Shown here: in pieces, positions 1-11,049 of the stretch
Layout of the letters: each line of letters starts with the position of its first letter
How positions within the stretch are numbered: the first letter of the stretch is position 1
NCBI RefSeq assembly: GCF_037975245.1
Contig: NC_092583.1
Span: 13,015,264 to 13,079,263, forward strand
Length of the DNA stretch: 64,000 nucleotides
Origin: Apostichopus japonicus
Lineage: Eukaryota; Echinodermata; Holothuroidea; Aspidochirotida; Stichopodidae
Direction of reading: 5' to 3'
Program-made: the position numbers and the translations under genes
The notes under the pieces: generated by a model
The model's database searches: none
What the model saw: only the letters and a program-made list of their open reading frames with translations
What the model was told of the DNA's origin: nothing

Positions 1-477
1 TGTGTTTATATTTTAATTTTTTTTAATTGCTCACGCACACAGAGATAACTATACCATAATGGATAGTCCGCTACTTCTCAGAATAAAAGGTCATACGGCT
101 GCTCATAGTTGAGATACTTCGAAGAGCAGGACCTACATAGTGAGCAGTTCGAAGCATCTTCAGCTACATGTAGCTGAAGATGCTAGATTTATTCTGAAAA
201 TGCTAAATCTGATTTCTGAATGTAGGTACCTGTGTACAAGCTGTATATGTTGTGTTGTGTTGTGTTAGTGTATGTTGATAGTGCAGAAGATTCCTAGCGC
301 TGACATATCCTTCCGTATTCCATCGGTTCTGCTTCTCAAAATACCTTCCTTTTGATCTCTCTGTTTTCTTGGAGGGGCGGGGGGGGGGGGTGAGACGTGA
401 ACTCGAAATAAGCTGGTTGTATGTTAGGGTTCAGTGGAGGACATGTTGAATCTCTACGAATAAAGGAATAAACTTAC
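1..477. other. Left-edge non-coding DNA
   Basis: No gene is recognised here apart from what would be the intron following the exon candidate at 478-572. The stretch holds a perfect palindrome at 153-184 (listed separately), a pentanucleotide GTTGT run at 249-266, and a 12-base G run at 379-390. Confidence 0.6.
153..184. repeat. 32-bp perfect palindrome with no spacer
   Basis: The left half AGCATCTTCAGCTACA is followed directly by its exact reverse complement TGTAGCTGAAGATGCT, with no mismatch and no loop. A 16-bp perfect half-site pair is not expected by chance in 64 kb. It could extrude as a cruciform or be a relic of a fold-back event. It lies about 300 bases from the exon candidate at 478-572. 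Confidence 0.95.
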
Positions 478-572
478 CGGGATCTCGAAAAAGTGCAAGG
501 AACCAAGAGGACAATACGATATTCTCCACAAAGGCAAAGGCTTGAACTATGTATGTATTCCACAGGTAAACT
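478..572 (-). CDS. Candidate internal exon of a multi-pass membrane protein (possibly XK-related)
   Basis: Read on the minus strand, this 95-nt segment follows TTCAG at 577-573 and ends at a strong CCCG|GTAAGT donor (477-472). It gives one base, 31 open codons and one base, so it would be a phase-1 to phase-1 exon. The peptide opens VYLWNTYIVQAFAF, continues VENIVLSSWF and ends LALFRDP. That is a strongly hydrophobic segment with aromatic and charged flanks, as in a membrane-spanning helix. From memory of the XK-related scramblase family, a late helix with the pattern FAF-x-(E/S)(N/D)-x-x-L-x-x-x-W followed by a polar stretch looks similar. I infer that kinship only tentatively. The acceptor has a poor pyrimidine tract, and I found no neighbouring exon on either side. 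A chance open frame of 31 codons is common, so the case rests on the protein-like sequence and the donor. Confidence 0.35.
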
Positions 573-2344
573 CTGAAGATTATAACTTCTTTTGTAGACT
601 TTACTCGGTAAAACCCTCCAAAAAAACAGCATTCATTCAACAGTGTCTGGGATTTTTTGAGCGATCATGGATCTCAAAATCCCATGGCAGTTCGGGATGT
701 CTTTATTCTCCGGTAAAGGTGTTCGTATAAGGGAAATATTTACCCAGAGTTTATTTTCATGACGCCCTTGGCGGGTAGCCAGTACAATGGAATGGTGAAG
801 AGCACGCAATGACTTTATGGCTACCATAATTGTTACAAATGTTATGAAGAATAACAAGGATGACTAAATATGGAAAACAAGCGCTATAAGGGATAAAGTA
901 AGCGAAATCCAACAGGATTGCTACGGGCTTCCCTCGCGGTACAGAAAAAAAAAAGAAGAACGGAGCAGACGACACATATAAAGTTCGGATCATAAATGGC
1001 GCGAAAGTTGGGATGTTGGGTTTTTTAATGAAAATGTTTAAAACCGATAATAAAACACATTTATAATCACGAGGCATTTACGGCATCATGTGCAGTATAG
1101 TCACAAGGCATGAACAGATGATGTAGTTTCTCGTTATAGGGAAATTAAAGAAAATTTTCTCAGGGGAAAATGATTTTCTTTTTGCTTGGCGGAGGGTGGG
1201 ATTGGAGGGGTGAGAGCGGCGGGCTATACCATTGCTTTTAATGTTTGCTTTAGATATATATGTGCAAGACATGGCCTTTATTTGGGGGGGGGGGGGGTTG
1301 GCGTTAACATACCTTAATATAATGATGTTACTGTTTCATTCTATATAAGTTGAATGTTAAATCTCAATTTTTAAATAGCCGAAAATGCATGTGAGGTAAC
1401 GCATCAAACACTTGGATTTTTTTCTATAGCACAAAGAAGTGGGCTGGAACGTGTTAACCTGCATAACCGTGCATATTCATTCCAAGGTTTTATCCTGAGG
1501 GTCTGACGTATGACGATCACATGGAAATTGTCACAATGACCCTGTTTCGAAGACAAAACTTCCTTTTTGTTTGCATTTGATTGTTTTAATGACATCGCAA
1601 TATTTTGTTTTACATGCATCAGATTAACCCTATCTTTGACGAGAAATGCAAACTAAAATTAGCGACACAATTTCGAAGAAAAGTAAATATTCATGAATTC
1701 AATTAAAACACTACAAAGAATATCATCAAGCATATGAATATATTCGTGTTCTTAGACACCGACTGATGTACAAAGGTTCAACGATATTTGAGTCGAATAG
1801 ATTATTTTGTGCCGATCATTTTCCTTTTGTTATTCGCTAAATAAAATGTCATTGTCTTTTCTCTCCCATTTGCGATGTTATATACGATGTCATTCTTTTT
1901 CATGACGAACCCATTCTTTTCAAGATTTCCTAATAAAAGAGAGACAATTTTGTTTTTGGTATTCACTATCCTTAGTTGTTTTTCATCCAAAATTAGTTTG
2001 AAACGAAAGACGTGCGGGTGAATGACACAGGAAATTACATTACAATCACAAAAGGCAATATCCACCATAGCAAGTATTTCGTATGGTTAATTAGTCACCC
2101 GAGATGATCTATTGTCCGCGTGTTAAATGTGTGAATATATCATGAATGGCGATTAATGTTGCACAATTGGCGTGCCATTGTATTTGTGTGTTTTTATGTT
2201 GAGTTGAGTTTATTTTTTTTTTACTATTTTATTTTCGTTTTCTGTTTTGTCCACGATCGTAAATTCTGTCAATGCTTTAGTCTCATCCGTTTCTTGTGTA
2301 TTTGACCAAGAAATGGCCCTTGAACAAGAGCCCAAGGGCACTGT
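573..2344. other. AT-rich DNA without a recognised gene
   Basis: Nothing recognisable. A 14-base G run sits at 1284-1297. A minus-strand open stretch through about 760-930 is hydrophobic and preceded by a pyrimidine tract, but it has no good donor and no family resemblance. A small hairpin (7-bp arms GCCCTTG and CAAGGGC) lies at about 2316-2340, next to the left boundary of the tandem-repeat block. Confidence 0.5.
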
Positions 2345-2586
2345 GGTTCCTTGCTTGGGGTATATGACAATACACATAATATTATCAAGCAAGATTGGGC
2401 TTAAATAGTCCAAGTAATTGTGGTCCTACATGTACACATAAAGTAACCAACACTATAGCCAACACTTTTGTGATCACAAAATGTGATCGGATTTTTGATC
2501 AAAAGGCACTTTTGAGATCTAAATATGGCGTCGAAAATGTAGGAAGTATAAGGTCACCTACAAGCGGGTCAACAGATATGATAACA

Positions 2587-4895
2587 TTGGTGACCACAGA
2601 TGACATGACCTATAAGTTTGAAAATGTTCCAACACCCCATTCACAACTTGTCCCAAATTATCAACCGTGTCACACCTTGGCATTGGAATTTAATTGCATT
2701 AAATGTCTGAAAATTAACTTTGAACTTGTATACATAACTTCACACACAAAGGTCACCCGTAGGTCAACCAATTGACATTTTTGATCGGTGAGACCTAAAC
2801 GGAGCATCAAAACTGTAAAAATTCAAACATGTTTTCTTTGCCCATTTTCTCCCCCTAAAATACTAGTTTTTTAACATTAGCTGACCTTTGGTGACCTTGG
2901 ATCACATGACCGCTAAGTTTGAAAATATTCCCCTATACCATTCGCAACTTGTCCAAAAAAATCAACCTTGTCACACCTTGACACTGGGAGTTATTGCATG
3001 AAATGTCTGAAAATTAACTTTGACCTCCTATAACTTCACACACAAAGCTCATCCAGGGGTCAACCTATTGACATTTATGATCAGAAGGTACCTTTAACAT
3101 CTGAAAATAGCATCGAAACTGTAAAAATCCCCAAAACACGAAAAGGTCACCAGAGTTCAAATTGAGGTCAAGGGTCACCCAGATGTGGGTGGACAATTGG
3201 ATTACGTAGAAGCAACTCCCAACCCTAACTGACAATTCGTTCTCAAGTTATCGCAAAAATACTAGTTTTTTATCATTAATTGACCTTTGGTGACCTTGGA
3301 TCACATGACCGTTAAGTTTGAAAATATTACCCTATACCATTTGCAACTACTCCAAAAGTATCAACCGTGTCACACCTTGGAACTGGGAGTCATTGCATTA
3401 AATGTCTGAAAATTAACTTTGACCTCGTATAACTTCGCACACAAAGGTCACACGGGGGTCAACCCATTGACATTTATGATCAGAAGGTACCTTTAACATC
3501 TGAAAATAGCATCGAAACTGTAAAAATCCCCAAAACACAAAAAGGTCACCAGAGGTCAAATTGAGGTCAAGGGTCACCCAGATGTGGGTGGACAATTGGA
3601 TTACGTAGAAGCAACTCCCAACCCTAACTGACAATTCGTTCTCAAGTTATCGCAAAAATACTAGTTTTTTATCATTAATTGACCTTTGGTGACCTTGGAT
3701 CACATGACCGTTAAGTTTGAAAATATTACCCTATACCATTTGCAACTACTCCAACAATATCAACCGTGTCACACCTTGGAACTGGGAGTCATTGCATAAA
3801 ATGTCTGAAAATTAACTTTGACCTCGTATAACTTCGCACACAAAGGTCACACGGGGGTCAACCCATTGACATTTATGATCAGAAGATACCTGTAACATCT
3901 GAAAATAGCATCGAAACTGTTAAAATCCACAAAACACAAAAAGGTCACCAGAGGTCACCAGAGGTCAAATTGAGGTCAAGGGTCACCCAGATGCGGGTCG
4001 ACAATTGGATTACATTGAAGCAACTCCCAACCCTAACGGACAATTTGTTCTCAAGTTATCGCAAAAATACTAGTTTTTTATCATTAATTGACCTTTAGTG
4101 ACCTCGGATCACATGACCGTTAATTTTGAAAATATTCCCCTATACCATTTGCAACTTGTCCCAAAATATCAACCGTGTAATACCTTGGCACTGGGAGTTA
4201 TTACACTAAATGTCTGAAAATTAACTTTGACCTCATATAACTTCGCACACGAAGGTCACACGGGTGTCAACCCATTGACATTTTTGATCGGAAGGTACCT
4301 TTGGTATCCAAATCTAGCATCAAAACCAAACATTTTCTTTTTTGCTCGTTTCCTCCCAAAATAAGCACATTTTTTCTAATGTGACCTTTGACCTTTTGAC
4401 CTTGGTTTCAGATGTAGTTTAATCTCCTGATTCCAAAAAACAAAACGACAAGTCTGTACAACCATCCTAACTCCGACCGAAAAACTTTGACCCCATATAA
4501 CTTCGCACATAAAGGTCACACGGGGTCAACCTATTGACATTTATGTTCAGAAGGTACCTTTGACATCTGAAAATAGCATCAAAACTGTAAAAATCCCCAA
4601 AAACACGTAAAGGTCACCAAAGGTCAAATTGAGGTCAAGGGTCACCCAGGTGCGGGTCGACAATTGGATTACATTGAAGCAACTCCCAACCCTAACGGAC
4701 ATTTCGTTCTCAAGTTATCGCAAAAATACTAGTTTTTTATCATTAATTGACCTTTGTTGACCTTCGATCACATTACCGTTATGTTTGGAAACGATGCCTT
4801 ACCCCATTCACAACTACTCCCAAAATATCAACCATGTCGGACCCTGTCAATGGGAGTTATTGCTGTTTTTAATATATTGGTTTTTGGCATCTAAC
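2587..4895. repeat. Tandem repeat of about 400-bp units rich in AGGTCA/TGACCT
   Basis: The landmark TGACCTTTGGTGACCTTGGATCAC or close variants starts at 2881, 3281, 3680, 4089 and 4748, with a diverged unit from about 2587. Spacings are 400, 399, 409 and 659 bases. The 409 unit carries one extra 10-bp AGGTCACCAG. The 659 interval contains about 260 bases of partly different sequence with further GACCTTTGACC motifs (about 4290-4560). Each unit also shares a segment beginning CAACTCCCAACCCTAAC and another reading GTCAACCCATTGACATTTATG. Open frames here are by-products of the repeat. Confidence 0.9.
3942..3985 (+). promoter_or_regulatory. AGGTCA direct-repeat cluster (DR4-DR4-DR5-DR1)
   Basis: Half-sites AGGTCA start at 3942, 3952, 3962 and 3973, followed by GGGTCA at 3980, giving spacers of 4, 4, 5 and 1 bases. 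The same DR4-DR5-DR1 order recurs at 3144-3177 (second half-site AGTTCA), 3543-3576 and 4611-4644. AGGTCA direct repeats with these spacings are the textbook binding elements of nuclear receptors of the RXR-partner type. Actual binding is inference. The motifs may be only the repeat family's consensus. Confidence 0.4.
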
Positions 4896-5030
4896 TGACC
4901 TTTGGTGACCTTTGCGGGCACCAAAAACAATAGGGATCTTCCTCTTACTATGGGCTATCCACCCAACAAGTTTCATCAGGATACATCATTTCCTTATTGA
5001 GATATCGTGTACACAAGCCAAGCGTCACAT

Positions 5031-5039
5031 ACACACACA

Positions 5040-5088
<49 letters not shown>
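5031..5088. repeat. (AC)n microsatellite
   Basis: An uninterrupted AC dinucleotide run apart from one ACAT step near 5045. It lies inside the right end of the repeat block, just before the terminal hairpin. Confidence 0.97.
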
Positions 5089-5090
<2 letters not shown>

Positions 5091-5105
5091 CAAGTTGAAC
5101 GCATA

Positions 5106-5135
5106 GGTTCCTTGCTTTGCAAAAAGCAAGGAACC
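5106..5135. repeat. Terminal hairpin GGTTCCTTGCTTT / AAAGCAAGGAACC
   Basis: Two perfect 13-bp arms are separated by the 4-base loop GCAA. The outer 12 bases match the left boundary motif at 2345-2356. It marks the right border of the tandem-repeat block. Confidence 0.9.
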
Positions 5136-8100
5136 AAAAACAGCCAAATATCAAAACCCAACTGATTTCGGTATGTGGTATATTGAATTTTTATCCGTTG
5201 CTATGGATACAATTGTCCAAGTAATGAGTGATATGTATAGGCTACGTATTCTATCGTTGAATCGATGCGATAGGATAACGACACCACATCAATATCGATA
5301 ACAGAACATTTTAAATGAGAACTCATTTCAACGTTGTTTCTTACGATACCCCTTGGCACTGACAAACAAATGCCGGTCATATATATGAAAATAGTCCAGT
5401 AAAAAAACAACGAGCGATTATTAACTTTAAAGAATAAACTAATTGGCTAAGATGAGGATGGGGCCTAATAACTATACAGCATGGAAACAAATTTGGAGTA
5501 GTAGTTAAAAGTTGTTAAATTGTCAACTTGCAACAGTTGCATCATCGTGTAATAGACAATGAAGCCCTCTCTGTTCCACCAACCTAGTCATCAAAGGGCG
5601 TCGAGAACGAGTCTGGCCTCCGGGCCAATTATGTCAAAATGACTCCCATTTTTACATTTTCCGTATTTCTTTAAGTAGCCTATTTTATGATAGTCTCCTC
5701 TCCTCTCCTCCTCCACCCCCACCCCCTCTCCTCCCTCCACTCCCCTCAGAAATGATGGTAATACATTGAAGTTCACGCTGCGAACGAAGCGTAATAACGA
5801 TTGAACCGCTCCCTATATTTCCTCAATCCCACCCAGCCAAAAGCAGCCAAAAGACTCACGGCGTTGCTGCCGTTATAGGAAAACCTAAGAGATTACGACA
5901 CCTGAAAAGCTAACACGTATAGGCAGTTAACTGTTGAGTGGCTTATAACAAGAGTTTTTTTTTTTCGTGTCGGTGGAATGTGGTTGGTGGGGGCTGGAGG
6001 GAGGGGGAAGGGGGTTGGGGAGGGTGCGGTCGGTTCTTATATAGGGTATGTGTAATCATAGAAGCATAGTATGATTTCTAGCATCCTTACTTAAGAGGAG
6101 AGAGTCCAGAGTGCAATTTATCTCGGATTGATGAAAAGAGGAATAAAAATTCTTAGAACCCAGATGAAATTATTCATCCATGCTAAACGTGAACTTTCCT
6201 CTGAACTATCCTTTTAAAGGGCAGGAATTAAGTCGATTTTTTGCGTAACGTTCCCGACATGAGAAGGTATAAGCGTTCCCTCCCTCCATCCCTGACCACC
6301 CCCCCCCATGCCCCACCTACATCTAAAATACAAGTGTCGCCATGCACTCGGTTAAGTATTACATACAAACATTCTACATCATATGGAGCTGTGTACAGTG
6401 TATCGAAAGGACGTTCAAAACAAAAGTATGTGAACTATGGCATAGTTTCTTTTTTCTCTTTTTTTTATCAACCAAAATATTTTCGTTTATCAATGTAAAT
6501 AATTTTCTCAACGGTCATTTGATCAATTCTCCCGCACGGGTGGATCTGACGATGGACCTCCCAATATGTGACTGGGTGAGAACAGGGAAGATCTTTTTGT
6601 CAGAGGAGGGAAGAAAACCGCTGCGAGATCGGATATCTGTAGGTGGTGAGACATACAATGACACGGGTCTCCTATCAGGGGAATTTTCTGAGGAATGGAA
6701 TGTAGGTCTATATAGAATACACTGGTAGCGACGGACCAGATAGGGCAACTTTACCCACCCAACCAGCCACCCACCCAAGCACCCACCCACCCACAACTCC
6801 CCATTGCTAAGATTAGACGTCTAATATGCTGACGTAATTATTACATCACTTTATCATTTTGACATTTTGCAAAACGGCACTTATTTATTGTACAAAATGA
6901 CATGTTATTTGGATGGAATCACATGTAAGACACATTATGCGTGTTATTGCGAGTAATAATGATATAGTAGTTTCTTTTTCATGAAGAGGATATGCGGTCG
7001 TTTGAAGTTTAACTGCTCAACAAAATTATTGAAAAAAATTGTCTGCATCTTTTAGATAAAATGCCGCGTAATAATAATTGTACGATTTTTATATCGAAAA
7101 AAAAATTGAATTTCAATGAAATATGAAATTTTGTGATATTTTTGTGTTGCTTTTATAATACATTGATTTGGATTTATCTTTGGTGCTATATAAGAAGGCA
7201 ATGCAAGTCTGAAATCATTTTTTTTTTATATTGCAATGTATACACGCTTATACGATTATGAAATTGACGAATTTGCTAAGTATCGTGGTCACGCCTAGTT
7301 GAGCAAATGCGCTATGGTTTTTGCAAGTAGGTGAAGCCAACAATGTCACAATAATTGGGACCATTCTGCCTATTTAAAAAATAACTATACCTTTTGTCCA
7401 ACCGGTAAACTACATAGTGTAATACGTGACTTAATGTAAATTATCAAAATTAAACAAATATGTCATTTTAAAGCAGCAAACTACCGTTATATCATAACGA
7501 TTGTAACAATAAATTATTGGTTATCGAAACGAGAGTAGTACAAGAAGGTAATTTTGATTTAAGAACAGTCATCAAATATATTAAATGTCCCTTCGGCGTT
7601 CCATGCTCTGTGGTGGCATACTGTATTGCTGTGTGGATTCGATATAAACGGAAGTACATGTGGTTTAGGAAAATTACAGTAAGAAGACAATTTTGAACTA
7701 CTTTAACCCTTCTTCCACGACCAGCGTAGGAAATATGTTTACCGGTGAGTGAAAAGGCATTTACAAAAATATAAGAAAACTTTGGACACATGTTAACTAA
7801 AATCTTCGTGGTCATGGTACGGAAGACTAAAGGTGCCATGAATGGCCAACGTGCTATACTTATCTAGTGATGGGTAGCGCCGAAGTCATTAACAGTGAAC
7901 ACTTCTAAAAGGACTGAAGGATTTAGAGATCACATTAGATCAACGATTTTGTGTGAACCTTGCAAAATATGGTAATATAATAAATACTGCATGCGGTTAA
8001 AATAGAGAGTCTGTGTGTCTCCATGAACAAGTATGTTTAGCTTGTTCTTGAAGTAAGAATACTAGTCCTGATTTAATGTTTAATGTTTCCTTCATATACG

Positions 8101-8411
8101 ACAAATTGAAATAACACAAATTAAAGCTAAATAATATAACAGTGGTTACCGTTTGAGATAAATATTAAAAAAAACAGCTTTTGTTCTCATCAGTCTTAAA
8201 TTTTCTCAGCCTTATGAAGTCCTATACGCATCAGCATATGCATACTGTGCGACGTGATTATGAAGAGGGACAAACCGTGCTGCGAGTCATATACAGTGGG
8301 AGGGGGGGGGGGTACAAAGTAATATACATGTCCAAGGTGTACTTGTAGGTGTTACTGCATGTCATAGCCTAACATTATGTTAAAATAATTGAAACATTCT
8401 ACCATATGTCT
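5136..8411. other. AT-rich DNA without a recognised gene
   Basis: No gene seen. Contents include a pyrimidine-rich CTCC/CACC tract at about 5690-5750, a G-rich tract at about 5975-6030 that could form a quadruplex, a CCCACC/CCAACC run at about 6750-6795, and an 11-base G run at 8302-8312. The 115-codon minus-strand frame at 7492-7839 is within chance expectation and matches nothing I know. Confidence 0.6.
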
Positions 8412-8454
8412 TATATAATATATATATATATATATATAATATATATATATATAA
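8412..8454. repeat. (AT)n microsatellite
   Basis: Two AT runs joined by an AA step. Confidence 0.95.
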
Positions 8455-10861
8455 ATGTGTGTATTATAATGTATGTATATCCCCTGAATGTTCATAACAT
8501 GTTTATTAGAAATGTGTAGTATGTTCTTATTTACAAAATAGGAAGTAATACTGATCTGTTGTCAGGAAACAAACGAAGAGATACAGAGAGAGAGAGAAAC
8601 GTGTAAGAGCTACGTGAGTGAATATATATTGATATGCACACACAGATTAAAAGCTACATCTAAATAATACACGGTAAATGCATTAATTAATCGATTTAAC
8701 ACAACGTTATACGGAACTGGCCTATAAAGTGCACCTAACTTTACATATGAAAAAAAAACATACCATTCTATACGATAAAAACAAGAAAGTACATACCTCT
8801 TGTACTTTTTTCCATGTTTGCTTTAACCTGTTCAAAAAGTGCTATCGATTTCACCAATACAAAGGTGTAACTACAATAACGTATTGTTATGTCATCAAAT
8901 GCAAAACCCACGCTAAGTAAACTTGGAAGCTGAAAAGAGATTGCCATAGTGTCGTTCTCTTTGACAAATATCATTATTCATCGGATTTTGCTTATACATT
9001 CTGTATTATTTTTGTCATTACTATATAGGAGGTAAATATTGTCAAGAACGTTTTACGACAACGTCCATATTTTCAATGCAGGCACACGCCAGCCAACTTG
9101 GGCAGACTTCAACTTTTGCCACCTGAGACATTGTGTACTATTCGTATATGTACATCAACAGTATCTATATATATATATCTATATCGCGGGTATATGTTGG
9201 GTTAACTTTATAATTCCAGGTAACCGAATGGAATTTCAGATAGGAATACTTTTCACCACAGACGTAAACAGATTTTACTAAATATCTGCATAAACATTTC
9301 AGATTTTCTGTCATAAACCTCAAAATTCGGGTATACCTAAAATTCTGGCATTTTTTTTTTTAATATATGTGACCTTATACGTACGCAATAATCATTAATC
9401 TACGCCAAATTTGAAGAGAAAAAAAAAATACATTACACGAACGACACCGTATCTTGTAACTTTTTTTTTGTTCTTGTCACAGTGAATTTACTAGGTATAA
9501 TACCCTGGGAATTTGGTTTACCCCCCTCAATAATAAGTGTCTAGTTACGTAGCAATAGGTTATGACGTATTAAAACGTGCCTTGCATAGGACGAAGTTCG
9601 GCGGCATCGCTTTGTAGCAATTACCGTTAACATGGTACTGTTTTATATATCAAGCCGTCTAGTCTCATAGAATAAGGATCAAGTTTTGGGAGAAAATAGA
9701 AGTTGTCGCTTTGCAAAGAAACAGTAACAGCCCATAAAAAATGGTGTCTAATAAATCGGGGAGCAAAGTTAAATACATCGTAATTCAAATTTTGCTGTGT
9801 TCAGTGTTTAATACGTCTTCTAATTTTAACTTACAGTGTATAGAACCAATTTAGAAATCATTGAGTATGTGCCTTTTTTTTCTTTTCTCTTTTTTGCCAT
9901 TCCCTCGTGTCACATGCGACAAAATCAAATATAACAAGGGCTACTATTTTCTTTCCCTAGTACGACTTGAATTGAACACGACGAAATATTTCAGAGGTTT
10001 TGTCCCTTCTTGTTATTTGGGGGGTTTGCCTGTGGCTTTAAATAAAACCGACAGTGGGTTTAAACGGTGGTGTATGGCATATTGGTTCAATCAATTAGCA
10101 CCGACAGTTAATTAATAATTCTAATTTATGTTTTGGAACATCGAAATTGCGAGATTCCTCACGCACCGTTCTAGGAAAAAAACAATCATTTATCGCAAAC
10201 TCGATCACTCCTGCATGATTGAGTGATTTCTCTCAAAAGATCACTAACAGTACATAAACCTGCAAATTTATTAAACTTCGGAAAATTAAGGACGAAAATC
10301 TTACGCTGTTTAAGTTAGTTGCACACACACTGACACTTACATACACGCACACCAACACAAACGCTCACCCACAAATCTTTGGAGTTGACTCCCTATCAAA
10401 TAACACATGTTTTTGCTTTGATTCGTTACAGTTCTTTACACCTATACACTTATCATTGTTTTATGTATTGCCACCTCTTTTTATTTTCCTTTCTTGACTT
10501 TTTACTTTTTAGGGTACGGTTTACAATTTACAAACTGAGATATGGAAACAAGTCCGCATTCCTCCAATATACGCTCGTATCTTATAAAGGCATAGTTCAT
10601 CTTACCTAGATGGCTACAAGCCCAAAAAGAAGGTCAGTAACAAAAGAATATCCAAAGACAATTAAGGGCTAGCTTTTGAAATATTGGGAGGAATGATAAT
10701 GATACAAAGGTAAGGCAGAACATGGCAACTTCCATCGGGACTCATGAAATGCCCCCAGCGCCCGCACCCTGCACCATCACAACTCTGCTCTATTCAAAGG
10801 AAACATTCCGCCAACATTTACACTTTCCCAGAAATAGGCGGTATTATTTGCTGACCACCCC
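8455..10861. other. AT-rich DNA without a recognised gene
   Basis: No gene, repeat family or RNA gene recognised. Short A and T homopolymers are frequent and a brief TATATC run lies near 9165-9185. Confidence 0.6.
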
Positions 10862-10869
10862 CATATATA

Positions 10870-10931
<62 letters not shown>

Positions 10932-10954
10932 TATATTGTATACATATGTATTTA

Positions 10955-11027
<73 letters not shown>

Positions 11028-11049
11028 TACATATGTATTTATATATATA
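10862..11049. repeat. (AT)n microsatellite with a duplicated flank
   Basis: Two long AT arrays are each followed by the same 20-mer, GTATACATATGTATTTATAT, at 10938 and 11025. The spacing of 87 bases shows that a block of array plus flank was duplicated. The long YIYIYI frames predicted on both strands are an artefact of the AT repeat. Confidence 0.95.

Larger units (their letters stand above)
2345..5135. mobile_element. Repeat block bounded by inverted GGTTCCTTGCTT ends
   Basis: GGTTCCTTGCTT occurs at 2345-2356, and its exact reverse complement AAGCAAGGAACC occurs at 5124-5135. Between them lie the AGGTCA-rich tandem repeats and an (AC)n array. The 12-bp inverted ends suggest that the 2.8-kb block is a unit, perhaps a non-autonomous element that captured or expanded tandem repeats. 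No clear target-site duplication is visible outside the ends, and nothing inside encodes a transposase. The right end is itself a hairpin, so one inverted end may be coincidental. Confidence 0.35.

Noticed and set aside
2395-2775. 126-codon plus-strand frame
   Set aside because: It lies in the tandem-repeat block and is not preserved in the other units; non-ATG start.
7492-7839. 115-codon minus-strand frame
   Set aside because: A couple of frames this long are expected by chance; no domain and no splice framing.
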